From positions 682,001-746,000 of the forward strand of contig NZ_PJBE01000013.1 of the NCBI RefSeq assembly GCF_002836205.1: 64,000 nucleotides of DNA, read 5' to 3'. This document shows, piece after piece, positions 31,361 to 39,704 of the stretch (position 1 is the stretch's first letter; every line of letters starts with the position of its first letter). The notes beneath the pieces are model-generated. The model ran no database searches and was not told the DNA's origin. It saw only the letters and a program-made list of their open reading frames with translations. This DNA comes from Shewanella sp. Choline-02u-19. GTDB lineage: Bacteria; Pseudomonadota; Gammaproteobacteria; Enterobacterales; Shewanellaceae. The translations under genes were made by a program, and so were the position numbers.

Positions 31361-31645
31361 AGAAACAAGCTAGATAGGCACTAACATCGTGGTCAGTTTT
31401 TTCTTGGATGCTACATTTAAATATTATTAGCTTCGTTATTCAGAGATAGTGAGGATTCATGAAAAGGAGTCTCAGAGTCTCAAAAATCTGATTAATTTGT
31501 CTCTTGAGTGGGGTTTTTAGTTCTCATTGATTTTAAATAGATGACTAGGGCTTATCAGAGGGGAAAATACGAATCCTTATGATTCGCTAGAATGGTATTT
31601 TGATACCCTTTCGTTTTATAGGTGGATTGAAATCCGCCTTTGCCT

Positions 31646-31930
31646 TTAAATACCAGCTAAATTAGCATTGCCAGATATGACCTTGTTGTGATTAATGTTC
31701 ATACTCAAAAAATTATCAATAAAGGTAATTGTTAGTTCGCTCTCCGTTTGAGAACAAGCCCCTTTATTTAAGCTAATTTTTATGGAATGAAGTAAGAAAT
31801 ACAGCTCTACCTCGTCCTTATACACCGTTGCATTTGTATGTGATAAGTCCTTTCTGAATGCGCTACTTAGGTTATCTAGTGTTGTGATTAAACTCATAAT
31901 CCCCTGATTTAGTGATTGTCCCGTATCCAT
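31646..31930 (-). CDS. Small protein of unknown function, 94 aa (paralogue set)
   Basis: No family recognised. An AAGGAG ribosome site lies 6 bases before the ATG, a good sign of a real gene. The sequence is predicted all-helical. Its centre, VYKDEVELYFLLHSIKISL, resembles segments in two neighbouring small proteins (YAHETEVTFLEFSLRNHL in the 32681 gene and YYDDECEQFYFRVHKCLL in the 33152 gene), so I infer diverged paralogues. It lies apart from the other three, 340 bases after the terminator of their transcript, and has a perfect 16-bp palindrome upstream. All four point leftward. Confidence 0.6.
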   Translation of the reverse strand: MDTGQSLNQGIMSLITTLDNLSSAFRKDLSHTNATVYKDEVELYFLLHSIKISLNKGACSQTESELTITFIDNFLSMNINHNKVISGNANLAGI

Positions 31931-32242
31931 AGTTACTCCTTATTTCTAAATGTAGGTATTGGAAGTAAATATGGCAAAGGGTGGGCGAATTTAGACTTTA
32001 GGAAAATTATTTTTTACTCAGTTGCTAATAATCTAGTCTAAGGGATCTGAACATTTCTATTGTGGATAATAGAACTGACAGTTTAGGTGAAATAACCTAG
32101 CTAAATAGGCAATTTAATTTGAGGTTAACCTCAACTACCTTCTTAGTATTTCCAAATTTAGCCATAGTTAACTTAATGTTAACGACAACCATCATGGTGT
32201 TGGCGTAACTTTTTCTATTCAACTGTGTTTACAGAGTGAAAA
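31931..32242. other. Intergenic region with a palindromic operator candidate
   Basis: About 310 bp upstream of the minus-strand gene at 31646-31930. It includes the perfect 16-bp palindrome TTGAGGTTAACCTCAA at 32119-32134 and, nearby, GTTAAC-containing sequences at about 32168-32180. No gene seen. Confidence 0.4.
32119..32134. promoter_or_regulatory. Perfect 16-bp palindrome, operator candidate
   Basis: TTGAGGTTAACCTCAA equals its own reverse complement. It lies 189 bases upstream of the gene starting at 31930. A binding site for a dimeric regulator is the simplest reading; none is identified. Confidence 0.35.
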
Positions 32243-32262
32243 AGCGGGCCTTATGGCCCGCT
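32243..32262 (-). terminator. Rho-independent terminator of the small-gene transcript
   Basis: AGCGGGCC/GGCCCGCT stem with a 4-nt loop; on the minus strand it is followed by TTTTTCAC. It lies 9 bases after the stop of the 133-aa gene. Confidence 0.8.
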
Positions 32263-32270
32263 AGTAGTCT

Positions 32271-32672
32271 CTATAAACTTTCCTCTAGTTTTTGTGCCCA
32301 ATGTTGCTCTGCGATATCGAAGTAAACTTCTGGTGGTAATCCAAAGATGCTTTCAAACTCATCATCAAATAAGCCACAGAAACTTTGTACCTCGTCTTTG
32401 AGTAGCAACAGCACCATGTACATATCTAAATCCTCAAGATATTGATTATCAAGCTCTGGATGTTCCTCTTGTATTGATTTACTTATACTCATCCCCAAAA
32501 TCCTTCCTGCTGAATCTCTGTGTTGATAAATATACCGAGCAAAGGTCAACTTGATATCGTTTCCTTCTGATAGTTGGTGGTCTGCTAGCAACAAAATCGT
32601 GCAGTGGTCATTCCAGGGAGACTTAGATTGCCTTTGATACTCTCTGATGAATTGTGACTTTTTATCGCTCAT
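32271..32672 (-). CDS. Hypothetical protein, 133 aa
   Basis: No family recognised. It starts MSDKKSQFIREYQRQSKSPWND, with AGGAACC eight bases before the ATG, and is acidic and mostly helical toward the C-terminus (EDLDMYMVLLLLKDEVQSF, then FDDEFESIFGLPPEVYFDIAEQHW). It lies 8 bases downstream of the 91-aa gene and is followed by a terminator, so it is the last gene of a short minus-strand transcript. No signal peptide or membrane span. It is not obviously related to the three paralogue-like neighbours. Confidence 0.6.
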   Translation of the reverse strand: MSDKKSQFIREYQRQSKSPWNDHCTILLLADHQLSEGNDIKLTFARYIYQHRDSAGRILGMSISKSIQEEHPELDNQYLEDLDMYMVLLLLKDEVQSFCGLFDDEFESIFGLPPEVYFDIAEQHWAQKLEESL

Positions 32673-32680
32673 AGTGGTTC

Positions 32681-32956
32681 CTAATTAATTAGTGAGTTGT
32701 CCTCCTTTGTAGTTAGGTTTGCCACTTGCGGATTTTTGACATGTTGTTTTAAAAACTCCACTGCTCGTTCTTGTTCTATTGGTGGTACTTCCTTTCTGGT
32801 TAGGTGATTCCTTAGTGAAAACTCCAAGAAAGTAACTTCTGTTTCATGTGCATACTGTTTTCTATCTGTAAACCGTTGCTCTTCTATTACGCAATTAGAT
32901 ATTTCATTGAGTAATCTGGTGAGGGAATTTAGTTGAGTTAAAAAATTAGATTTCAT
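32681..32956 (-). CDS. Small protein of unknown function, 91 aa (paralogue set)
   Basis: Helical protein with AGGTAG six bases before the ATG. The segment YAHETEVTFLEFSLRNHLTRKE and the following EQERAVEFLKQHV align with the centres of the 31646 and 33152 gene products: a Tyr, an acidic pair two to four residues later, a hydrophobic run containing Phe, a basic residue, then Leu. No named family. The stop is 8 bases before the 133-aa gene, indicating co-transcription. Confidence 0.6.
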   Translation of the reverse strand: MKSNFLTQLNSLTRLLNEISNCVIEEQRFTDRKQYAHETEVTFLEFSLRNHLTRKEVPPIEQERAVEFLKQHVKNPQVANLTTKEDNSLIN

Positions 32957-33151
32957 TGGCTACCTCATATTGTTTTGTCGAACTACAGGTAGATAGGAAA
33001 TTTGGGAGATGAATCTGAGGGTTCTATAAATAAAAAGTAAACAGCAACTCATAGATACAAGAGTAACTATTTACTACCTTATAAAAGGTTAAAAAATATA
33101 TGAAGGATAATTCAGTATGGCTTTACTTTGTTCACCATACCTCAACAATAC

Positions 33152-33442
33152 TTACATATGCCCTATATAGGTGTGTACAAACTTCATGAGAATGTGCATC
33201 TCTAAAGGGTCCTCTAATTCATCTAGAAGACATTTATGCACGCGAAAGTAAAACTGCTCACACTCGTCGTCATAGTATGAATCTTCAGAATTGATATTAG
33301 ATTGCTCATGTTGAGTGATGCTTAGTAGGATTTCGAGTGCATGCTGTAGCTTCTTTCTCTTCACCGACATAAGTAAAGAAAAATCGTCATTATCAAAATT
33401 TACTGCTAAAGCCTCATCAATGGTGCTTGGGATTCTATCCAT
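33152..33442 (-). CDS. Small protein of unknown function, 96 aa (paralogue set)
   Basis: Acidic, helical protein. I start at the ATG at 33442 (MDRIPSTIDEAL), because GGAG lies seven bases before it; an ATG four codons upstream has no ribosome site. The segment YYDDECEQFYFRVHKCLLDE and the following MKFVHTYI correspond to the shared pattern of the 31646 and 32681 products. It is about 200 bases upstream of the 91-aa gene on the same strand. No function can be assigned; the acidity could suit DNA mimicry or a protein inhibitor, which is speculation. Confidence 0.58.
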   Translation of the reverse strand: MDRIPSTIDEALAVNFDNDDFSLLMSVKRKKLQHALEILLSITQHEQSNINSEDSYYDDECEQFYFRVHKCLLDELEDPLEMHILMKFVHTYIGHM

Positions 33443-34256
33443 TTTGTTCTCCATATTATTAAGTAAAAAGGTGAGTTATTTGGCTCTTTATTACGTAGTA
33501 TCATGGAGGGGGAACTATGTGCAGTTGGTTCTAATTCCCCAAGGATTCTCCAACACAATTTTTAATCGTCTGAATTTACTCGTCTTTATTTTGGCGTTTC
33601 TTGGTCTATTTTTTGTACAGAGATATGGGTTAGGATATTGATATAAAACAAATTCCATCAGTTTTGTTCGTATGTATGGGTAGCAGCTATACGTTACGGT
33701 GTAACGACAGTAGCGTTAATCAAAATAAAGTAGCATGAAGTGACTAATTAAGAAGTTCGATTACCTAACTCTTTAACTAGGTCTGGCTCATTTGAGCAAA
33801 TTTAGCATTTCTGGGCTGAAGCTAAATTGTTTTTGCCCCAAAATCATTTAGAGTAATCACTCACTCGTATCTTGTTAATGCAGTTTAGCCCTACTAGAAG
33901 TTATCCGTAATTCGATTATCAGATAAATATAAATGGTGAAGTTGCGGCGCATTAACTGTAGATCACCGGACGCATACTACAGTTTTGCCAAAAATTTCCT
34001 TTTTGGAAGCTTGCGGCCACATATAAACATGCATTCTTCGATTTGAGCTTTATCACTAGTGTTTTGTAACCCTAAATAAGGGCATAACAGGTGGCTTCAC
34101 CTTATTAACAGTGCCTATTATATAGCTGTCTAGACTCTGGGGTTACATTGTCAAACTCTTACTTTTTCCTAGCTTGAGTTTGTATTGCAAAAGTTATATC
34201 TTATTGATTAGTAATGGATGAGTGGTTTTTATCAGTGTGAATTATCGGAGGGTTAA
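33443..34256. other. Intergenic region before the ATPase gene
   Basis: About 810 bp between divergent genes. Open frames here are fragmentary and lack ribosome sites. I see short inverted repeats (for example CGTTACGGTGTAACG at about 33700-33714 and AGGTGGCTTCACCT near 34090) and no convincing attC. The last part carries the promoter and a TCGGAGGG ribosome site for the gene at 34257. Confidence 0.35.
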
Positions 34257-36341
34257 ATGAATATAACAATTGAGAACTGTAATAATTTAGACAAAGCAAA
34301 TTTAGAAATCGTTGATAAAAAACTCAATATCAAATTTGCTCCTAATGGTACGGGAAAGAGCACAATAGCTAAAGCAATTACTTTACACGCCGAAGGTAAG
34401 GATCTTGTGGATTTAATGCCGTTCAAGCTGAGGAAAGATAACCCAGAGTCTAAAGCCCCTTCAATCACGATAGCTCAAGATATTGGTAAAGTAATGTGCT
34501 TTAACGAAGATTATGTACGCCAGTTTACATTTCAATCTGATGAGTTGGTAAGTAACAGTTTTAATATTTTTATTCGTACTGATAGCTATATTGCTGTTGG
34601 ACTCGAAATACAAGCTATTGTCAAAGACATCAATAATCTTTTTGAAGGTAATGAAGAGTTAGAAACTTTTACTGCCAACTTAAATGAGCTGAGTTCTGCA
34701 TTCAAATTAACCAAGACTGGACTGTCACAATCATCTTTGGGAATGAAGGGATTATCTCAAGGTAATAAATTGAAGCACATACCTGAAGGTTTGGAAGCAT
34801 ATGAGCCGTTTATTAACAGCTCTGATAGCGTGAACTGGATTGATTGGCAAACAAAAGGCTCGGATCAGTTTTCAGCGATCTCAGCGTGCTGTCCATTTTG
34901 CTCCGCAGATACAGTAGAGAAAAAAGAGCAAATTGAAAAAGTTGGCCAAGAGTATGACAAAAATGTGATTAAAAACTTGCTAAAAATAATCGAAGTGTTC
35001 GACAAGTTGGAGGACTATTTCACCGTAGAAGCAAAGGAAAAATTGAATACGATTACTTCACTAGCTGATGGTTTAGAAGCAGAGCACGTAGCATATCTAA
35101 AAACAGTCAAAACGCAGATTGATCTCTTGGTAGGCCGTTTAGAACAATTGAAAGCATTAAAAGGCTTCGATTTTAAAGATGACGAGCAAGTTAAAGATAA
35201 GCTTGAGAATTATAAAATTGATCTAGCTTTTTTATCTGAGCTTAATTCTGAAACAACTAACTTTGAAGTGGAATCCATTAACGCTTCAATTGATGAAGTT
35301 GTTGCTAAGGAAAGGTTTCTGCAAGGAAAGATAAAACAACAACGTTCAGGTATGCAGAACATTATTGAAAAGCACCAATCAGATATTAATAACTTCTTGT
35401 CTTATGCAGGCTATAAGTATGAAGTCAAAATCACTGGTGAAGATGATAACTCTCAATTGAAACTACGACATGTAGATCATGATGAGTTTGTAGTAGGTGG
35501 AGGCCAACACCTTAGTTTTGGTGAGCGTAATGCTTTTGCCATTGTTTTATTTATGTATGAATGTTTGGCTAAAAAGCCAGACTTGATTGTACTTGACGAC
35601 CCAATATCTTCTTTTGATAAGAACAAGAAATATGCAATTTTAGAGATGCTTTTTAGAAGGAAACCAATGAATTGTCTAAAGAGTAAAACTGTCCTAATGC
35701 TTACGCATGATGTAGAACCTATTATTGATACCGTCAAAGCTGTAGCTAAACAGTTTGATAATCAGGTTTCTGCATCCTACTTGCGCTTTAGTAACGGTGA
35801 GATCGAAGAGCAAAACATCAGAAAAGATGATATTAAGACTTTCTCGCAAATTTGTGGAGATTTTTTAACTACAGGAGCTGATTCAGTTCTTAAGTTAATT
35901 TACTTAAGAAGGCTTTACGAGATCATTGATGACAGAGGTGATGCGTATCAAATGCTCTCTAACTTACTTCATTTGAGAGAACAAGTTGATGCAATTGACA
36001 CTAGGGAGGATGGCTCTCCAATTATGGACTCTGGAAAACTTGACAAGGGGATTTCTGAAATAGCAGGTAAAATCCCTGAGCTTAACTACGATGAAATACT
36101 AGCACGTTTAAAAGATACTTCGGCGTTGAAAGAGCTTTATTATTCCTGCTCGAATGGTTATGAAAAGTTGCAAGTTTTTAGGCTTTTTGAGATTAAGATT
36201 GATAACTCAGTTCTTCAGAAGTTTATTAATGAGACATATCACATCGAGAATGAGTATATATGTCAGCTTGATCCAAGTCAGTTCGATCTAATACCTGAAT
36301 ATGTAACATTAGCTTGTGATAAGTGTTTGGAAGCTGCTTGA
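34257..36341 (+). CDS. AAA ATPase with zinc-hook-like CxxC (AAA_13/RloC-like), defence candidate
   Basis: 694-aa ABC/SMC-like ATPase. Walker A is APNGTGKSTIAKA (about residues 29-41). A central predicted coiled-coil region (about residues 120-390) includes CCPFCSAD (about 211-218), a CxxC placed like the zinc hook of Rad50 or RloC. The signature LSFGERNA is near residue 419, Walker B DLIVLDDPISSFD near 443, and the switch histidine in LTHDVEP near 482. A C-terminal region of about 200 residues, without recognised catalytic motif, ends in NETYHIENEYICQLDPSQF. Family knowledge: AAA_13 proteins include the anticodon nucleases PrrC and RloC; I cannot place their Arg/Glu/His triad here with confidence. 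It stands alone (GGAGG ribosome site, terminator after), next to other candidate defence genes. Confidence 0.75.
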   Translation: MNITIENCNNLDKANLEIVDKKLNIKFAPNGTGKSTIAKAITLHAEGKDLVDLMPFKLRKDNPESKAPSITIAQDIGKVMCFNEDYVRQFTFQSDELVSNSFNIFIRTDSYIAVGLEIQAIVKDINNLFEGNEELETFTANLNELSSAFKLTKTGLSQSSLGMKGLSQGNKLKHIPEGLEAYEPFINSSDSVNWIDWQTKGSDQFSAISACCPFCSADTVEKKEQIEKVGQEYDKNVIKNLLKIIEVFDKLEDYFTVEAKEKLNTITSLADGLEAEHVAYLKTVKTQIDLLVGRLEQLKALKGFDFKDDEQVKDKLENYKIDLAFLSELNSETTNFEVESINASIDEVVAKERFLQGKIKQQRSGMQNIIEKHQSDINNFLSYAGYKYEVKITGEDDNSQLKLRHVDHDEFVVGGGQHLSFGERNAFAIVLFMYECLAKKPDLIVLDDPISSFDKNKKYAILEMLFRRKPMNCLKSKTVLMLTHDVEPIIDTVKAVAKQFDNQVSASYLRFSNGEIEEQNIRKDDIKTFSQICGDFLTTGADSVLKLIYLRRLYEIIDDRGDAYQMLSNLLHLREQVDAIDTREDGSPIMDSGKLDKGISEIAGKIPELNYDEILARLKDTSALKELYYSCSNGYEKLQVFRLFEIKIDNSVLQKFINETYHIENEYICQLDPSQFDLIPEYVTLACDKCLEAA

Positions 36342-36410
36342 TTTTAGATTAATAACTTTCTAATCTTTTTAATATTTATCGTAATTTAGATAAGGGAGTC
36401 GATTCCATCA

Positions 36411-36440
36411 ACGTGTCAGCTAATCCAGACTGACACGTTT
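36411..36440 (+). terminator. Rho-independent terminator after the ATPase gene
   Basis: ACGTGTCAG/CTGACACGT stem with a 10-nt loop followed by TTGTGT. The 3' boundary of the group II intron is directly adjacent, at 36443. Confidence 0.65.
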
Positions 36441-36442
36441 GT

Positions 36443-38598
36443 GTCGGGTGGACGACACTTGTTACCAAGTGCCGTCTCCCTTAGAACCCAGCGTGCAACT
36501 TTCACTGCACTAGGCTCAAGCCTCCACAAAGGTATCGTTAGATACCCAGCAACCTAGAAAGCAGTGAGAGCAGGTTCATTCCAAGAGTTACGAGCTTGCC
36601 TTTTCGATTTTCTCCTAGCCAAATATTCTTGGTATTGAGGATCGAATGGTATAGCCGAACTTCGGATTTTCACGTGTCTCTCAATAGGCACTTTGGCTAT
36701 TTGGAATAGATTGAATTGGCAATCCATATCCTTGACCTTCTGCCAACCGTGAAATTGCCATTGGCCTTTGCGGTTGATGAAGTATTTAAGGGCTACCCAA
36801 GTCTTAGACTTTGTTGGATGGCGCCTTACTGCCCAGTGCCACAACGCGTAGAATAGTTTGTGCCCAACATATCCGAATACTTGTTTAGCAACGCAATGTC
36901 GATAATAGTTCGACCAGCCCCTTAGTTTCGGATTTATCAGTTTGATAAGATCGTTAACAGGGATGGTTGCGTGCTTTTTGATGAGTTCGCGCAGGTTACT
37001 CAAGAACAACAAGGTATTGGACTTGCTCGGTTTAATGAGCAATTTTCCTTTGTACTTCCTATGATTGAATCCTAAGAAGTCAAAACCATTATTGATGTGG
37101 GTAATGTGCGTTTTCTCTTCGGAGAGTGTTAAGCCTCTTTCCGCTAAGAAATCTGCGATCAACGGTTTGATATCGTTCTCGAGCACTTCCTTTGAAGCGC
37201 AGGTGACGACGAAATCGTCGGCGTATCCAATAAAGTTGGCTCTAGCACCCTTTTTGAGTGCTGTAGACTTTATGCGCTGTTCGAGTCCTGCAAGAGTCAT
37301 TAGCATCAAGGTTGGGGATATAACCCCTCCTTGTGGTGTGCCCTCATCAGTACGATAAAACAGCCCTTTATCCATAAAACCAGACTTTAACCATTGTTCC
37401 AACATTCGTTTATCTATGGCGATGTTATCAACAAGCCATTGATGCCCGATTTTGTCGAAGCAGGATTTGATATCTCCCTCAAGAACCCATTGCGCTGATT
37501 TCTTTAGAGCCAAGCATTTGAAGCACTGATCGACTGCGTCGGCAGTGCTACGATTTGGTCTAAATCCATAGCTGTTTGGGTCAGCAAGGGTCTCCGATAT
37601 AGGCTCTAATGCCAGAAGGTGGAGCGCTTGTTGTGCTCTGTCTATCATGCATGGGATACCAAGAGGTCTAAGTTTGCCATTCTTTTTGGGGATATAGATA
37701 CGCTTAAGTGGTTTGGCTTGATATGCCTTCCTACTCAATTGATTTACTGCTTTCATGCGGCGTGTATCCGTGTTCCAGATAACACCATCTATTCCAGGCG
37801 TTCTACTGCCTTTGCTTTTTGATACTCGTTTAACAGCAAGAAGTTTTGCTGAATGCGAGTGAGTCAGTATCCATTGCAACGCTTTCGCCTTACCGTGTTT
37901 ACCTTCTCGTGTTGCCTTTACAATACGCATTTGAAGCTTTAATACATGCGTTTCAACGGATTTCCAGTCTATTGACTGCCATTGTTCGCCGTCAGGAGAG
38001 GCACTAATTTCTGTTGAAATCATCATTTGCGTTTCTCCTTGAATAAAGTTCTTCAAATTATCTTGCAACGGGAGACCAGTCGGAAGTGGGCTCACTTTCG
38101 TGACCAGACACAAGTCTGTATCTGCATCGTTACAATGCAGCTTTAGCTTTTTCCAACCTCCTATACCTACATCGCTGTCGGCCATAAAAGCTTTCCCAGT
38201 GGGAGCGATATAGGCTTACCGTGTTCCGTATGTCGCGCAATGTCAGGGTAGATGCCCGCTATAGTGCGAAGAGTTATATTGACCACGAAAGAGCATGGGG
38301 CAATCTCTTTCCAACTCTCATTGCCTTTTGGCCACAGCGTAAAAACCACTTCCGCTGTTTCTCACGTGACGCACCTTACGCGGATTCACTTATGTTCATC
38401 ATACTGACTACCTAGCACTCACCCGATTTGTGGTTATCAGGAGGATCGTTCTCTCACGATTTACATCCCGATTGGTCTATAACCAATCTTCGTTACATTG
38501 TCAGGCTCGCTACTTTATTCAGAGCCCTAGGTTCATCTGGTGATACAGATGGTTCACTCAAAGCGGTGAACAGCGCTTCATACGACCTCACGTCGCAC
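36443..38598 (-). mobile_element. Full-length group II intron
   Basis: On the minus strand it begins with the group II 5' consensus-like GTGCGAC at 38598 and ends CCGAC at 36443, 2156 bases in all. A long 5' ribozyme part (about 570 bases) precedes the reverse-transcriptase gene. A 34-nt domain V lies at 36484-36517 (minus strand: GCAGTGAAAGTTGCAC in the centre), followed by a domain VI-like stem. It is inserted next to the ATPase terminator. A deleted relative lies at 30900-31360. Confidence 0.82.
36554..38026 (-). CDS. ltrA: Group II intron reverse transcriptase/maturase
   Basis: 490-aa intron-encoded protein. Domains in order: an N-terminal RT-0 region, fingers/palm with GIPCMIDRAQQALHLLALEP, YGFRPNRSTADAV, EGDIKSCFDKI, the GTPQGGVISP motif and the catalytic YADD (in FIGYADDFVV), then the X/maturase domain with the NPKLRGWSNYYRH motif. 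The C-terminus stops after RHVKIRSSAIPFDPQYQEY and a basic tail; I see no HNH endonuclease cysteines, so retrohoming would have to proceed without an endonuclease domain. The ATG at 38026 follows AAGGAG; the 53 upstream codons lie in the ribozyme. Confidence 0.9.
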   Translation of the reverse strand: MMISTEISASPDGEQWQSIDWKSVETHVLKLQMRIVKATREGKHGKAKALQWILTHSHSAKLLAVKRVSKSKGSRTPGIDGVIWNTDTRRMKAVNQLSRKAYQAKPLKRIYIPKKNGKLRPLGIPCMIDRAQQALHLLALEPISETLADPNSYGFRPNRSTADAVDQCFKCLALKKSAQWVLEGDIKSCFDKIGHQWLVDNIAIDKRMLEQWLKSGFMDKGLFYRTDEGTPQGGVISPTLMLMTLAGLEQRIKSTALKKGARANFIGYADDFVVTCASKEVLENDIKPLIADFLAERGLTLSEEKTHITHINNGFDFLGFNHRKYKGKLLIKPSKSNTLLFLSNLRELIKKHATIPVNDLIKLINPKLRGWSNYYRHCVAKQVFGYVGHKLFYALWHWAVRRHPTKSKTWVALKYFINRKGQWQFHGWQKVKDMDCQFNLFQIAKVPIERHVKIRSSAIPFDPQYQEYLARRKSKRQARNSWNEPALTAF

Positions 38599-38891
38599 GC
38601 CCCATTGTGAGCTACAGGCGATAGGCAGTACAGAGCTGTAGCAAGCTAGTTGGCCTACTTTTACTAATCGATAAGTGACAGTTACTGATGACGTTCTATA
38701 AGACATCAATATCAATGCTCTATTTTCAGTTTTTCATGCTCGTTTATTCAGTAACACTCTGATAGAGTGCCTATAAATCAATAGCTTCACTTTAGCGAAG
38801 CTTAAATAATAGGTTTCTTAAATGTGCATGCGCGTTTTGCCACATAAACGCGCAAGGCGTGTATACAAATGTTAGTTTTAAGGAGGCAATT

Positions 38892-39536
38892 TTGGCAAAA
38901 CCAATTTCATTTGGACAATACCAATTTAAAACAAAAAAGGCGTGTGAAGAAGAGGCACGCAAACGAATTAATTCATATTGTCCAGGTTCAATAATTGCTC
39001 CTGTCGATAAGACCTTTTTTGAAGCTCTGTTTACATTGCATAGTGAATATGATGAGAAAATTGGTTGCGGGATAAAAGATATTGAGGTTGGATTAGATTT
39101 TCACCGCAATAGATGTCTGTCGATTATTCGAAGGGATAATTCTAAAGTAGTAATTAGCTGGAGACACTGCGTAAAACCGCATACAAGAAAAATGGTTGTT
39201 TCATATGCTTATCGAAGAGCTATAAAAGATACGGTAATGGCATTTAAAGATAGCGCCATTTCGAATGGTGCAGTTTGCCCAATTCTGGGTACCCAACTTG
39301 TATATGACAACAGCCATGTTTCTTATTCAGCGATATCTTTCGATGATTTACTCAGTGGTTTTCTTATAGCAAATAATCTTTCGTACGAAACTATCGAGTT
39401 GGTAGATCCTGACTTCAACGATAGTGATCAGCGAGGGAAGCTGCGAGACCAAGCGATTACTGAGAGTTGGCAAAAATATCATCAATCAAAGGCGAGCTTT
39501 GAACTGTTAAGTGCTGAGGCTAATTTAAGCAAATAA
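38892..39536 (+). CDS. DUF3223-like protein (integron-cassette candidate)
   Basis: 214-aa protein starting at a TTG (38892) behind a perfect AGGAGG; the in-frame ATG at 38859 lies before that ribosome site. The C-terminal half matches my memory of DUF3223: CPILGTQLVYDNSHVSYSAISFDDLLSGFL, then WQKYHQSKASFELLSAEANLSK. The Cys-x-x-x-Gly and Asn-x-His pattern suggests a degenerate HNH/His-Me fold, but no activity is established. The N-terminal part carries a histidine/cysteine-containing stretch (HRNRCLSIIRRDNS, SWRHCVKPHTRKM). An attC-like sequence follows the stop immediately. A 9-bp hairpin (38829-38854) lies just before the gene. It may be a single-gene cassette. Confidence 0.6.
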   Translation: MAKPISFGQYQFKTKKACEEEARKRINSYCPGSIIAPVDKTFFEALFTLHSEYDEKIGCGIKDIEVGLDFHRNRCLSIIRRDNSKVVISWRHCVKPHTRKMVVSYAYRRAIKDTVMAFKDSAISNGAVCPILGTQLVYDNSHVSYSAISFDDLLSGFLIANNLSYETIELVDPDFNDSDQRGKLRDQAITESWQKYHQSKASFELLSAEANLSK

Positions 39537-39537
39537 A

Positions 39538-39653
39538 ACTAACAAATTTCGCAAGTTGACAGCTCACGTCACGCTAGGCATTTTCAGTTTGGTGGAGTTT
39601 TGTGCTTAAGGTGGCTCTCCTTGAGCGTGGTTGACGTTAGTTGCAACCTAGCA
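39538..39653. repeat. attC-like recombination site (weak)
   Basis: Begins CTAACAAATTTCGCAAG directly at the stop of the DUF3223-like gene and ends CTTGAGCGTGGTTGACGTTAG. The outer CTAAC/GTTAG and the inner CGC-AAG/CTTGAGCG pairs have the spacing of an attC; the centre is not clearly folded. It lies between two genes, as in cassette arrays. Weaker than the site at 41769. Confidence 0.4.
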
Positions 39654-39704
39654 AGGCGCTATACCATTTTGCTTTTCCTTAAATTTATCTAATGAGAAAT
39701 AATA

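Noticed and set aside
33315..33641. 108-aa plus-strand protein
   Set aside because: First half is the shadow of the better-supported 33152-33442 gene on the other strand; no ribosome site for the second half.
38167..38610. Short proteins on both strands at 38.2-38.6 kb
   Set aside because: They lie in the 5' ribozyme part of the group II intron and have no coding signs.
38599..38650. attC site in the 5' exon of the group II intron
   Set aside because: There is a GCTACAG/CTGTAGC inverted repeat, but no GTTRRRY-type core; the intron-attC association could not be shown.
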